From assembly GCA_911728435.2 (NCBI GenBank), contig OU452200.1, forward strand, positions 1,302,001-1,366,000: 64,000 nt of DNA, written 5' to 3'. Positions 1-10,799 of this stretch are shown here, piece by piece; position 1 is the first letter of the stretch; each line of letters starts with the position of its first letter. Origin of the DNA: Apoderus coryli (Eukaryota; Arthropoda; Insecta; Coleoptera; Attelabidae). Below the pieces are notes generated by a model. It saw nothing but the letters and a program-made list of their open reading frames with translations. It was not told where the DNA came from and searched no databases. The position numbers and the translations under genes were made by a program.

Positions 1-422
1 ACCCAAAAAAACAAAAATGTATTGCCGAATTGCTTGTTGCATAAAGTAATGAAACTATTAGTTATGTTGGAAATTTGTTTCACACTACCATGCTATCACC
101 AGACGGACCAAAAACATCTTGTTGTCAAATATATATTCGGTCGTTAACCCTTAACTACTATAAGCCGGGTCGGAGAGACCCATGGCATAGCCGTTAACCC
201 CACCTAACTTCATCTAACTGAAGCGTTGTTTAGCTGCTTGGTCCCGTGAATGTGCAGGACCTTTAGATGCTTTATAGTGCTGTTGTTTTTTTGCCATCCG
301 CAAGTTATAGACGCACTAGGGTCCCAGAGACCCAGTGATAGTATTAGTGCGACTTTTGACTAAAATATAATAAAAAGTATGGCATAAAAGCTCAAATTCT
401 AGCAGACTCAAAAACATTTTAT

Positions 423-715
423 ATGTATAACGCAGAAGTTTATACGGGAAAAAATGAGACTCAACAGAAAAAATCTAATTTCTTACACCCGACGATTGTT
501 GTATTGCGTATGACAGAACCGATTTATCACTCTAATTGGAATGTCACAGGTGACAATTGGTATACATGCATTGAACTTGTTCGTGAACTACAGAAGACAG
601 GTCTTACATATGTAGGAACAGTCAAAAAGATTAAGAGGCACCAGAATTTTTACCCAGTAGACAAACACCTGTGGATTCGTCCATTTTTGGATTTACTTCT
701 GACATAACGATTGTA
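423..715 (+). pseudogene. piggyBac transposase, central fragment
   Basis: Translation from the ATG at 423 matches the central DDE (DDE_Tnp_1_7) region of piggyBac transposases, which cut and paste at TTAA. The signature is the segment around residues 38-70: NVTGDNWYTCIELVRELQ then LTYVGTVKKIKR, equivalent to the family's T-D-N-W-F-T-S and L-VGT-RKNKR blocks. The D in GDNWYT corresponds to a catalytic aspartate. The N-terminal half of the family protein is absent. The frame ends at about 707, just before the nested retroelement at 729. The remaining C-terminal part resumes after 1155. Confidence 0.82.
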
Positions 716-728
716 TCGCATGTTCCTA

Positions 729-1142
729 GATTGTAGATTGTTTTTCGGAGTCGTTTAGGCGGTTTGGCCTCCCCTCACTTCGACCGGCAGAAGATCTTTT
801 GTGAATGACTCTAATCTATGAATTGCCCAGCTGTCCCACACTTTTCATAAAGTTGATGATTTCTCTGGGGGCTAAATTCCTTGCCTCGTCGGGTGTTAGG
901 GTCACCCCTCCAAGGTGTTTTAGCCTTTTGCAGAAAAGTGCCATGCATGCGCAGCACGTGTTCTGTTGTCACTGTTGCGTCTTCGCAAAACCGACAAGTG
1001 TCGTCCTCGGTTAGGCCCATCTTTTTGAGATCACTGGGTGGTGTCCCGTAAAAAGGCCTGTAATTCGCCTTAGGTCGCTTCTCTCCAGTTGGATAAGCTT
1101 CCCTGCGTTGGCCTCTGAAGGTTTGATAAACCTCTTTGATTG
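729..1142 (-). mobile_element. 5'-truncated non-LTR retrotransposon 3' end nested in piggyBac 1
   Basis: The minus strand encodes the extreme C-terminus of an RNase H-type non-LTR retrotransposon ORF2: a zinc-knuckle C-x2-C motif (CRFCEDA) followed by T-T-E-H-V, then a conserved tail ending CGTAGQFID. The better-preserved copy at 11483-12541 shares this tail. A 13-bp direct repeat, TCGCATGTTCCTA, flanks the insert at 716-728 and 1143-1155, as expected from target-primed reverse transcription. Its 3' end carries a short TACAATC-like direct repeat rather than a long poly(A). Frameshifts are present. Confidence 0.82.
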
Positions 1143-1155
1143 TCGCATGTTCCTA

Positions 1156-1659
1156 AAATGGCAAAGAGTGTTATTTTGATCTCCCCTATGCACCAAGATA
1201 ATAAAGTTGCTATACCTAAATGATACAAAGAAAACCGACATAAATTTGTTTTATAATTCCACAAAATCTGGTGTAGACTCTTTGGATCACAAGTGGGAAA
1301 ATTATTCAACTTCGTGACGTAGTCGTAGATGGTCAATGACCTTGTTTTTTGCTGTTTTAAATCTAGCTGGTGTCAATAGCTGAATAATTTATCAATTTTC
1401 CAAAAATGGAGAAGTGTCCTGTGGTTTATTTTTGAAATAATTGGGAAGAGAGCTATATTTACCACATATGAAGCTAAGCATTTACAATATTAATGCTTCT
1501 CGGCAGATTCGAAATCTTGCGGCAGAAATTATTGCAATTGAACTCACTAATCAGGCAGAACCTCTACAAAATGAAGTGCAAAAGAAAAGTAAGCAATGTG
1601 GAATGTGTCAAAAAAAAAAGACAGGAAAACCAATTATGTCTGTTCAGTATGTAAAATAG
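1156..1659 (+). pseudogene. piggyBac transposase, C-terminal part with cysteine-rich domain
   Basis: The frame resumes directly after the nested insertion. At about 1240-1370 it shows the piggyBac block YNSTKSGVDSLD followed by RSRRWSMTLFFAVLNLAGVN, the region around the last catalytic aspartate. Stops lie within (near 1220 and at the TGA around 1315 and 1381). From 1441 to 1659 the C-terminal piece contains RQIRNLAAEII and a cysteine pair C-x2-C followed by further C/H residues, matching the C-terminal cross-brace zinc finger of piggyBac proteins. Clearly a pseudogene. Confidence 0.8.
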
Positions 1660-1856
1660 CATAATGTCTGCAATGTTCCAATCAAATTTGCTCAAATTGT
1701 AAATGGTATATGATTATGTTAACAACTTAAAAAAAATAAAAACAATTTTCACAGTGAAAACATTTTTTTTTTGGTAAAATAAATTATGGGTCCTACAAGA
1801 CCAATTTATAGTAGTAGTACTGCAACAAAAATGCGATGATAGTACTTAAGGGTTAA

Positions 1857-2560
1857 TCACTGCTACAAGAAAATATACAGTTGTCTCTGAATGTTTCTTT
1901 TTGCTCAATTGAAAGAAGTTGATTCTGATAAGTATGTGGATGTCAACAGTCAATATAGCAAGGTGATCATTCGATGTAGTTAACCTTCTATTTTAGAAAA
2001 TGTTTGCAACGCTATTTCAATAAAGCCATCCCTTTCATTACGCTCTTGTTTACACCACTGTCTCCGAACAGGGATGTGGAAGAGCAAAAGTAACATGATG
2101 CGTGCATCAACGCCACAATTTGGTACAAGCGATAGAAAAGGGTTAATCTCTTTGTAATTAATTCCAACAGTGCCATCCATATTCGAACAACGTATCAAAT
2201 TATCGAAAGGGTCACGCCCTCCATATTTTATACTGCATGGAAGTACTGAAAGGGTAACTACCACCACCATTAGTTTGAAAGGATAGTATATTGGGGGTGC
2301 ATCGCGAGCTAACACCCTTGAAATTCGAGAGGTATCGAGTTGTATATAATTATCAAGAAATTATTTTAGAACATGAGAGTGTACTGTAATTATTTCGGCA
2401 TGTTTTAATAAAAGATAACTAAATGACATTGAAACCCGAAGACACAGTATTAATAATTTTATTTCGGAAATATTTTGTACAAAGATTTAAAAGGCTACAA
2501 TAAACAAACGATCAAAAGGTCAAGTCATTTTGCTAACGGGTTCTACCCTTAATAAAAAAA
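1857..2560. other. No recognisable gene
   Basis: AT-rich sequence between piggyBac 1 and a Tc1 relic. A minus open frame at 1980-2315 resembles no family I know and has no support as a gene. Confidence 0.5.
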
Positions 2561-2629
2561 AGTCTTTAACAATGTGCTGAAGTGCCTCGATGTCTTAAGC
2601 ATTCATTAACACGTCTAGCATAGATCGAA

Positions 2630-3345
2630 TTAAGTGATCAATATCGTCTTAGGGTATTTCCTCGCCACTTCATACCTAAGGGCTGCTACAGTTTGAGGAG
2701 GTTGTGGTAAAGTTTTAAGTCTCCTTCCGATAAAGTCCCACACATGTTCAATAGGCGACCAATCCGGAGGCCATGGGAGGAGATTAATTTCGGCTCGTTC
2801 GAAATAGTGCAAAGTTCTGCTTGCTACGTGTGGCCGGATGTGGATCTAGTTGAAAAGTTGGGCTTTGCAGTGTCCTAAGTTAGGGAAGGAAATGAGGTTC
2901 CACTATTTCATGGATGTAGCATGATATTGCCTCTGACGAACACTAGGGGAGAACTAGAGCCATACACAATTGCACACCATGCCAGAAGATTGAGGATCCT
3001 CAATAGACGTTCGCCGCGTCGCCTCCTTACTCGTGCTCGACCATCATGCATGGCCCAACTGAATCGCGATTGATCGCTAAAAACTATGTGCTTTTATTCT
3101 TGGTCCCACGCTAACCGTTCTCTATACCATTGAAGCCAATTCGTTCGATGTTCTCTCGTCAAAGGTAGGACCCAATGAGGTCCAAAAGTCAACTACGTAC
3201 CTACTCGCTGATATAAAGTGCGCATTCGAAAAGGTCTAACATATTTTGCAAACCATTGATCAGCTATTGCCCTGGTGGTAGAGAATCGGTCTCTTAAAGC
3301 TAACAACCTTAAACGGCGATCGTCATTTAGTATATTATGGATCTG
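2630..3345 (-). pseudogene. Tc1-type transposase relic
   Basis: Minus-strand translation gives, in order, the pre-catalytic helix-turn-helix tail (DRFSTTRAIADQWF, about 3300-3240), the first DDE block FSDQSRFSWAMHDGRARV (about 3090-3025) and the C-terminal block WPPDWSPIEHVWDFIGRRL (about 2775-2710). These are hallmarks of Tc1 transposases, whose usual forms are FSDESRF and WPARSPDLNPIEHVWD. The first catalytic D is present, but the following residue is Q instead of E. Stops occur near 3195, 3105 and 2910, and the second catalytic D block is frameshifted. TIRs were not found. Confidently Tc1-derived and inactive. Confidence 0.82.
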
Positions 3346-3432
3346 GAGGAGCTTTAAAATGTATTACTTATATCTTATATGAATTGGAGCTAAATTATGG
3401 CGTATTATACGCACTAGTTCGAAAATTGTTGA

Positions 3433-3845
3433 ATGCTCAAAAAGGCATTGGTTGCATGTAATGTTTGCTCGACTCCCCTACGTTTTACTGTTTTTTTACG
3501 GCATTCGATAAACCTTCTTAAGAAGAGTCAATTTGTTGAAGCCAGTAACACTACTTGTTCAGTAAAACCCATTGGATGTGGAGTTCCACAAGGTTCCAAA
3601 CTGCGTCTAGTCTTGTTGTGTTTATACACATGTAATTCAGAGGCGTGATTGAGGTTTTGCAAAGCTTTACAGTTTTGCGTATCGGATGTCAAAGAGGCAT
3701 TCGGATAGGTAAAGTCAGAATAGATACTCAGAAGACATATTGGGTAAAAATAGACAAGCCGTTGAATCTCAACTCAATATATCGATTGGTGGAAATAGTT
3801 TGCCATATACTCCTAGGTGTTGGATCTAGGAACCAAAATTTTTAA
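3433..3845 (+). pseudogene. Non-LTR reverse transcriptase relic
   Basis: A frame starting near 3433 contains GCGVPQGSKLRLVLLCLY (about 3577-3630), the RT motif GVPQGS-LGPLLF of non-LTR retrotransposons. Farther on (3720-3820) come residues like YWVKIDKPLNLNS and HILLGV, which fit the post-YADD region (N-x-x-KT and a HxFLGV-like block). The YADD catalytic segment between them is missing or frameshifted. Both ends are truncated and the clade is uncertain. Confidence 0.6.
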
Positions 3846-4426
3846 TGAATCTCTCGGTATATATTTTATATTGAAAATTCTGTAATTATAAAATTTGCGT
3901 ATGGCTACGTTCTATGCAATTCCTCGCAAATGTAGATATCTTATTGTTCCGTTAAGTATACGAGAAAAACAATAAGAAGGGTCCCAATCTAGCTGATGGT
4001 GTATTATGTTGTATGACAGCTGTGGGGCAGTCGTGAGATCATTGTTAATGAACGTTGCCGTGTGGTCTGCTGGCTGGATTTCATACTTTTTTTTATTGGT
4101 TATTATTATTGACTGGCATCATAGGAATCGGCAGAATTAACGTTAGTTTATTGATAAATTATCTGCAATTATTAGTGAATAGCTGTACATGCTTATAGAT
4201 GATAGGACAGTTATTTGCATGCGCATAAATAAGTAAATGATCCATGATCACTGACATTTTTATTTTGTTAATTGTGTCACCTGCACAGGTATATTCCGTA
4301 GGATTCACTTAGTCCTGGAATCATAAATATTAAGAAATAAACTGTATTTATTTTAAAGTATTTGTGAGTTGTTTTGGTGTGTTGTTCTAGAGTTTGATGT
4401 TTTCTGTACAAAGATGTTTGGTCAAC
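3846..4426. other. No recognisable gene
   Basis: AT-rich intergenic sequence without a supported coding frame or obvious repeat structure. Confidence 0.5.
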
Positions 4427-4465
4427 TGGACCGATGCTGGCTTGTTAAGCCGAAACTTGTTTCCA
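4427..4465 (+). other. Hammerhead-like motif, site 1
   Basis: A 39-nt foldable segment. TGGA (4427-4430) can pair with TCCA (4462-4465) as a closing helix. CCGATGC occupies the place of the hammerhead CUGAUGA box. GGCTT and AAGCC form a 5-bp internal stem, followed by GAAA, then C-TT-G and TT, which could form a minimal helix III with a UH cleavage site. Two core positions deviate (U to C, A to C), so catalytic activity is unlikely for this copy. Confidence 0.3.
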
Positions 4466-5696
4466 TTTTCATAATTTAATTAAATATGGTGTGGAGTTGA
4501 CTTTGAAAGTTTTTATTTGTTTTGTTTTATTTGAAATACTGACACTCCATTTATTTCGTTTTAGACAATTTTCACTCCTCAGGTTAATATTTGACTTCCA
4601 AAATTAATATCCCTTAAGATATCAGCTGTGAATTCTGTGACAAAATAAAATCTAACAGTCATTTTCTTTAGCTTATTTCCTTTTTCAAAAATAATAACAA
4701 TAACATAAGTATTTCCGACAACATAAGAAATAAACCATTCATAACATCATGTAAAAATAATTTTTTCGCAATGATAATCAATCCTGTCAGGGGACAAAGC
4801 AATTCAAAAAAAGACTATTCAGTCATTTTGGCTTACAAAAACGCACAGTCTGTCTAATCAAAGCATAGGCAATCTCTTTATGATGACTCCATACCCTCAA
4901 GTTGCCACTCCAGAACTATTTTTCTGGAATAAACATGATTGCTGTACAAAAGTGTGCCGTCACTGCAGAGAAAGGGATAACGAGCTTACGATAATGTAAT
5001 ACGGTTCTGGAATAACTTGGTTTGTCAGATGGTTTTTAAATAGCAACAGATTGAACAGCGCATATATATCTGGATAATTAAATTTGAGTTAGGCATGGAA
5101 ACGTATTAATTTCCTTGGCATATGATGCCGCTTGTTATTGACTTCATACTTTTAGGCTACATTTTTTTTCTCTAAACGCGTGAGGGTTGAATAGAACTAA
5201 TAATAATAGGTTCGTTAATTGAATTACTTTAAAATTACTATAGAACACCATAATACTTTTGAAAGGTATATGAGTCAAATGCTAGACTTAAATATACAGA
5301 GTGTTGCATTTAAAATAAGGACAGTATTATAGTTTGAACTTATGACTAATAGAACTGAAAAATCTAAACACCTACAGTACTAAATTGACAAGTAAATGAA
5401 AGAAACAGCCTCTATATTAATTTAAACTAACTTTGCACCAAAACTAGTTTTGTTTGATAACAATTCATAATTTTTCTCCAAATTTTCAGACTCAAAAATA
5501 ACGAAATAAATGTGTTAAAACCTTTTATGATAAAAGTATACGTGATTTTACAAGAAAAAAACAAAAACACAATAAATATTGGGCATTTGATTTAAAAAAC
5601 ATAACCTTGATCTAAAGCTCTTTTTTGAAGCACCCCGTATATATAAACTACTACGTAACTAACTACTTTGATCAAAACTTAGAAATAAAAAAAATT
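4466..5696. other. No recognisable gene
   Basis: AT-rich sequence. The only notable feature is an imperfect end-like string near 5630 (CACCCCGTATATATA), reminiscent of the ACAGGGTG termini seen elsewhere in the window. Confidence 0.45.
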
Positions 5697-5770
5697 GCGC
5701 GAGCGGAGATCGAACCCAGAACATTCCGCATCCAAAGCCACGCCGATTACCACTGAGTTATGGCCGACGC
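5697..5770 (-). repeat. tRNA-derived SINE-like unit or tRNA pseudogene
   Basis: Read on the minus strand, this 74-nt segment has an A-box-like stretch (TAACTCAGTGG) and a B-box-like stretch (GGTTCGATCTC) at tRNA-like spacing, and ends that nearly form a 7-bp acceptor stem (GCGTCGG with CTCGCGC, one mismatch plus wobbles). A run of eight T (plus-strand A at 5687-5694) follows two bases downstream and would act as a pol III terminator. The anticodon stem does not pair well, so a functional tRNA is unlikely; a SINE head or pseudo-tRNA fits better. Confidence 0.55.
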
Positions 5771-5828
5771 CGACGGCAATAAAAATGAATTACACACATT
5801 TGTAACTTTTAAACCCGATTTTCTGCGT

Positions 5829-6147
5829 GTTGCTTGATAATAGCCTAAGGTCGCAGGCCGAGGGCTATTATCCTTGAGCAATTCGCTTGAAGGATTCTCT
5901 ATGACAAAATTTTAAGTATTTATCAAGGCCCGAGGTGTATTCGATAAGATAATTTTTTACTTTGTAGATATCAAAAATTTGATTGTCAATCTGACGTTTA
6001 ATAATTTTCAATACAAAATGTATTAGTATATTACAAACCATGTGTCATTTTCGGATTTCCAGAAATGATTTGGTCTCAAGAATAGGCGACTGGAAGTAAT
6101 ATTTTTCCCCCTTTTGGACAATAATTTATGGAATAACCGAACAGGGC
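5829..6147. mobile_element. Crypton-like 3' fragments fused in both orientations
   Basis: On the minus strand, 6147 down to about 6050 reproduces the part of the Crypton-like copy at 35154-36680 that follows its CPVRLFHKLL segment (plus 36425-36535 there). At 5863-5955 the plus strand instead matches the 3' end of that copy (36591-36670). At 5829-5872 the two orientations meet in a hairpin with arms GATAATAGCC and GGCTATTATC. The arrangement suggests rearrangement of at least one inserted copy. No intact coding remains. Confidence 0.55.
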
Positions 6148-6240
6148 GTTGCATTTAACAAAAATGGGTTTCACCTGTTTCTTAGCTTAATTTTTGGCCA
6201 CTCTGTATAAAAAAAAGCCAACATATATTACAGAGTCTGC
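6147..6240 (-). repeat. 94-bp inverted copy of 7954-8047
   Basis: The reverse complement of 6147-6240 matches 7954-8047 with about one difference. In both places the segment directly continues a Crypton-like coding fragment, which links the two blocks as parts of one rearranged or inversely duplicated element. Confidence 0.8.
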
Positions 6241-7097
6241 AAAAATTAACATTCCTTTATAAATAAAAAAGAAAAAAATGACCGCACATTGAAGAAATGT
6301 CATATTACAGCTACTTGGGCATGAAAATGTCAATTTTCACATACATTTTCAAGAAAGTCTTAGCTAGAAGACAAATAACATCTATAATTTCAAATTAATA
6401 GAATCCAAGAGTTAGCCGGTGTTACTGCAAACGCCATCATCTTAAAAATAGTTTAATCCTGTACCTATACTCTCAAATTTTCATACTATTTCGATCTGTA
6501 CTTTTTTCAATACTTATTGCAGTCTTCCCCGAAGGGACACCCTGTATAAAAGATAATACAATCCAACATCGCCCTGGTTTTCGTTAAGAAAAACGTTCTT
6601 TAGTTGTCGGCCCTTTTTTAACAGCTTGATTAATATTTTAAGGAACAACTTTATTCCCCATATCTACGCTACTGACTATATTCTTTCACCTTCTAATTAT
6701 CTGCTCTAACGCCAAATGGAATTTTGATTAACAAAAATTCTAATGTCACCAGTTTGTTGTGTTTTAATTTAGCAAATACAAATAGAGTGCAGCAGGTATA
6801 ATTTTAACCAGAAAATGTGTGTGTGCACGTAATTACCGTGCAACCACAATTTAGAAGGCTAATTTGGAAAAACGTTAGCAGCCAGCACAGTTTATAAATA
6901 CATTTGAAAATCATTCCTATGTAGGTATTTCGGTATTTAGATTGCTCCCTTTTTGGGTTAATACTGTAATAATGATATGGAAGCGTGATTGCGGTGTAAA
7001 TAACTGAATTGTGAGAAATAAAAATGTCACAAATAATGATAAGGTAAGGTAAGGAAACTTCGAAGGAAAATGCCCCCTAGCAAACAATTATTTTAAC
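6241..7097. other. No recognisable gene
   Basis: AT-rich sequence with an ACACCCTGTATA string at 6538-6549 that resembles a MITE end. No supported coding frame. Confidence 0.45.
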
Positions 7098-8047
7098 GAT
7101 AATTTTTTACTAAATATAGTAACCAAGCAAATTACTTAATTTTAAGTGCCAATTTTAATCCAATCACCTCTGGATTACAGCGATAATACCCTACATGTGG
7201 TGTTTTCAGTTTGGTGTTTTTTTTTTATTAAAAATTAATTAAACGTCAAACTGACAACTGGTTTAAAAATGTCGCGAAAATTTGGTATTGCATCTAACGA
7301 TGCAATTAATGATATTATATCTAATAATATACCAAAAAGTACAATCAAATCAAAAAAATATGTATGGAAAATATTTCTGGAGTTTTGTGCGACCAGAGAA
7401 TACGAACTGAATGCTGAAACGAGTTTGCATAATTTAGGTAATATATTGAAAGATTATGCGGTAAATATGAGAAAAGCTGACGGAACTGAATATAGAGAAG
7501 CAACTGTAAAAACAATTTGGAATACTACGAGTAGGCTACTCCAGGAAAAATGACTTCAAAATTGTAATCGACCCGTTTACCAGTGTGATATTCAAAAATG
7601 CGCGAGATGCAAGAAATGCAAAACGTAAAAGATTACAGCAAGATACAAACAAACGAAAATGCAGTTCATCAAATTTGAGTGCAAGTGATTTGGCTAGAAT
7701 CATTGGATTATGGGATGAATGTACACCAGAAGGTTTACAAAAGAAAATTTACCATATTGTAGCTGTTGAGTTAGCTTGGCGAGGTGGTGAACCAGCTGAT
7801 TGCCTTATAGATTATTTCACGATTGAGAAAAATAATGATGGAACGCCAACCAACAGAATTGAATACAATCCAATATTCAGCAAAACATGCCAAGGAGGAT
7901 TGAAAAGTTGTACAAATAGTAAGTGGCTTGTTCCAAATATTGCAAATGAAAGTGCAGACTCTGTAATATATGTTGGTTTTTTTTATACAGAGTGGCCAAA
8001 AATTAAGCTAAGAAACAGGTGAAACCCATTTTTGTTAAATGCAACGC
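7098..8047 (+). mobile_element. Crypton-like tyrosine recombinase element, copy 1 (5' portion)
   Basis: From about 7098 the sequence parallels the second copy at 35154. An ATG at 7269 starts a 94-residue frame (MSRKFGIASNDAIND...) with a lysine-rich N-terminal helical region like the SAM-like core-binding part of tyrosine recombinases. A small deletion near 7548 shifts the frame, which continues at 7585-7960 with LWDECTPEGLQ and LAWRGGEPADCLIDYF. The latter resembles the first catalytic-arginine region of the DUF3504/Crypton-derived family (F-L-R-x-x-E-x-x-x-L in KCTD1- and ZMYM-related proteins). The catalytic C-terminal half is missing here. Family assignment rests on the longer context in copy 2. 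Confidence 0.62.
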
Positions 8048-8129
8048 TAATGATTTTGTCGTATTTGGCAGTCGCCTGACATCGTAGTTTTCAAAACAAA
8101 TATGTATAATAGACAAATACCACACTGGC

Positions 8130-9289
8130 CTGTTCGGATGAGGTGGAACGCCGAATGTTGAGAGCGGAGAGGGTCTCCTCCTTAATCGGACCAAAACAAA
8201 AACAAGGTATTTTACTTTGAGAATGCTCCGGAGAGTCACTCTCGAGGTGGTATGGAGTTTCTTGGTGTGTCTCTGGATACGAGATTGACATGGGAGTCTC
8301 ATATTGACAGCTTGTGTCTGTGGTAACATCTTTCTTTTGCGAAATATTTTGGGTAACGTGTCTTACGCAACCTTGAGGATGGCGTACCATGCACTGATCC
8401 ATTCCAGAATATGTTATGCTGTCTTAGTCTGGGGACACGCAGGTGCAGCTTTTAGAGTCTTTTCATTATAGAGAAGAGCGGTTAGGATTCTTGCTGGGAT
8501 ACAGGGAAGAAACGCTTTTATGCAGCATAAAATAATCACCTTTCCAGGAATCCATTTGTATGTAACCCATGATAATGTTCACAGCTATAATACGCGAAAT
8601 AAAAACAACGTTATACTAGAATTTTCAAGACTGAAGAGGTGTCAAACTGATCCTTGGTATTATGCCATACATTTTTATCAATAGCTTCCCATTGGATGGA
8701 GAAACTTGCTATTTTTTTCTTTCTTCTTATTTGAACCTCTTGCTGACTCAGATCAGCATACATTCATCAGTTCTGCCAGTCCGTTTCACTTGTCCCTGCC
8801 TTTTTAGTTTGTTTATTTTTAGGTTGGGTTAAATTTCAAATAGGATAGGAAAGGTAGGTTTCTGTAACGAATAATTTGGATTTCTTTAGTTTCTTGAATT
8901 TTCATTCTCTCAATTAGCTGAAGCATTCTACTTAAGCGGTTTCATGCTACGAACTACTGATGTTTCACATTTAACTACAAGGACACGTTAATTTGGTTTA
9001 AGTGTTTTAGGATGATTTCTATATTTTCTATGTTAGGTTTATGATGGATTCATTAGCTGTAAAACTGAAAGAATATTTTAAGAAAACGGCATAATACTCA
9101 TTTGACGAGTTTTTAAATTGTGACTTTAGTGTGTAACTAAAATATTGTTAGTATCTATGTATGATTATTTTGAATTTAAAAATAATTGTAAGTGAATTTT
9201 ATATAAATATTATTACTTATTTATTTTCTGACGAATGTAAGCATTCTGTGTATTTGACATGAATAAATTATCGTATCGTATCGTATCGT
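8130..9289 (+). mobile_element. Non-LTR retrotransposon, 5'-truncated, with pentanucleotide tail
   Basis: Plus-strand translation with frameshifts gives the C-terminal RT and thumb region: FLGVSLDTRLTWESHID (about 8248-8300), then LRNILGNVSYATLRMAYHALIHS and YAVLVWGHA (about 8340-8445), then a basic RRAVRILAGIQGR block. These match Jockey/CR1-like ORF2 proteins after the YADD motif. About 500 bp of AT-rich 3' UTR follows, with AATAAA at about 9261, ending in a TCGTA pentanucleotide run (about 9269-9289), a typical microsatellite 3' tail. Coding is degenerate. Confidence 0.72.
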
Positions 9290-10130
9290 AATAAAACTCA
9301 GCGGGGTCGTTAAAAGAGGAGAACGTCGGAACACGTCCAGCATCTACGCCACTGAGTTTTACATAAATAATGTCCCATTTATCTCTATAATATGAAACGG
9401 AAACTGCACCTAAATACCTATATAGTGCTTTCTTAATGAAGTCTAAAGAAAATTGAGTTTTTCCATCCCGTTCCAGAAAAGAAAACCATAATATACTGCA
9501 ATATAACGGGACAAAAGTGTCTCTTATTCGGATACTAAACACACACACACCCCACCTGATGTGTGTCGTTGTTTTCATGATATAGGGAAGAGATTGATAT
9601 AAGAAAACTTCTTGATGTAGAAAAACTTTCGAGCATATAACGAAGCGGTGAATTTTTCTTGTTCTGTTTTTATGGTTATTGAAGCTTAGCGTTATTAGTT
9701 TTTTTCTTTATTTCAGAACTAAGAGACTGACTGCCTAGCTTTAGTTGATTTATGGTTTTTATGTCAAGCAACTAATAAAACTGTTTAACTGTACGACATT
9801 TTTTCACTAGGTTTATTGTTATTGTAATACAGAAATTAATAATACAGTCCAGGACAAATTTATGTTGACACACAATTTTCAAATAATTGTGCAGCGTCAT
9901 GTCCAGTCAAAATAATCTTGGAATAAACGAAAAAAATGGGATGAATTACCTTCAAATTTTACAATTATTCCTGTATTGCAAATTTTAAATAATTAATTGT
10001 AAGATACATGCAGTTTTCGGATTTTCGAAAAGGGCTCCTAAAGTGGGCCCCTACCTAAATACTCAAAATTGATTAAAAAGTGAACGCAAATAAAACATTG
10101 TTTTTCTTTTTTTTTATGTGTTTTTATTTA
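9290..10130. other. No recognisable gene
   Basis: A 121-residue minus open frame (9213-9578) overlaps the tail of the upstream element and matches no family I recognise. The rest is AT-rich. Confidence 0.45.
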
Positions 10131-10692
10131 TCAACAGAAATCACAGATGTACCTAAGTGTCGCCAGCTCATTCGACGTGAGCCCACAAAGAGCACATTAA
10201 ACACATTACCTCTCTGAAAACTTAACACTGCAGAAATTACACTCCGCGTCATCACTGGCCAGTGCCGATTCTCCCCAGAGGAACTTCAAATTCTGATGCA
10301 TCGCTTGAGGAAATTTGAACAGTGTCTTCTTCACCGCTTGATGTCTCCTCAGCCATGAGACGTCTTTTGGGTGCCTCTAGCTTTATTGTACTCCTGGAAG
10401 TTGTGCTTGGAAGATATTTTGAGCCACGGCCACGTACTCTACTTGTTAAACGCTGTTTGGTGGGTGGTTTGCTTGCTCTAGTTTCAATAGGCTGCTCCAA
10501 GTCAGTCTTATAGGCGAAGAAGGTATGATTTGCAATTTGCAGGCCTTTCTTCCTTTCGTAGAAATCTTTTACTCCATTTGTAACGGGAGAAATCTTCTTC
10601 TGGCTTTGTCCATAATAAACAAGGCGCCCACATAAGGAACCGAAAAATAAAGGGTCTGCTTTAGGCAAATCGAGGGGGCCCGACTTATGCAC
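10131..10692 (-). pseudogene. pogo/Tigger-type transposase C-terminal tail
   Basis: The minus strand carries a 146-residue frame (10692-10252) rich in basic (KPPTKQRLTSRVRGRG) and acidic/serine (SSGEEDTVQISSSDASEFE) residues, typical of the linker after the DDE domain of insect pogo/Tigger-like transposases. After a frameshift, the next frame to the stop at 10131 reads AECNFCSVKFSE, then CALCGLTSNELATL and YICDFC before the stop. That is the spacing of the cysteine-rich PHD-like finger ending such proteins; the finger at 24150-24290 is similar. The catalytic domain is absent. The N-terminal 60 residues are not recognised. Confidence 0.55.
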
Positions 10693-10773
10693 AATCGTTT
10701 TTGTTTATTTTCTGGTTCTAGTTTTTTTTTTCGAGCAAGTATTGATTTTATTTTGTGTTTGATTATATAGGCC

Positions 10774-10795
10774 CTGAAGAAGTAAACGAAACGTT
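10774..10795 (+). other. Hammerhead-like motif, site 2 (degenerate)
   Basis: CTGAAGA at 10774-10780, GAAA at 10788-10791, then CGTT. The internal stem is reduced to almost nothing (AGTAAAC), so this is at best a decayed member of the motif series at 4427, 14940, 19966, 28780 and 32501. Confidence 0.2.
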
Positions 10796-10799
10796 GAAT

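Larger units (their letters stand above)
144..1856 (+). mobile_element. piggyBac element 1, defective, with TTAA target duplications
   Basis: A 1.7-kb piggyBac-superfamily DNA transposon. TTAA lies at 144-147 and 1853-1856, the target duplication piggyBac uses. Just inside, the left end reads CCCTTAACTACTAT and the reverse complement of the right end CCCTTAAGTACTAT, a 14-bp inverted repeat with one mismatch. Subterminal GGTC/GACC-rich hairpin sequence occurs at both ends (about 165-181 and 1788-1801). The body holds transposase fragments at 423-707 and 1156-1659, both on +, separated by a non-LTR retrotransposon fragment. In-frame stops and the insertion mean it cannot encode an active transposase, but both termini survive. 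Confidence 0.88.

Noticed and set aside
5697..5770. Functional tRNA gene
   Set aside because: The anticodon stem and T stem pair poorly, although A and B boxes are visible.
9213..9578. 121-residue minus frame near a retrotransposon tail
   Set aside because: Overlaps the microsatellite tail of the element at 8130-9289 and resembles no known protein.
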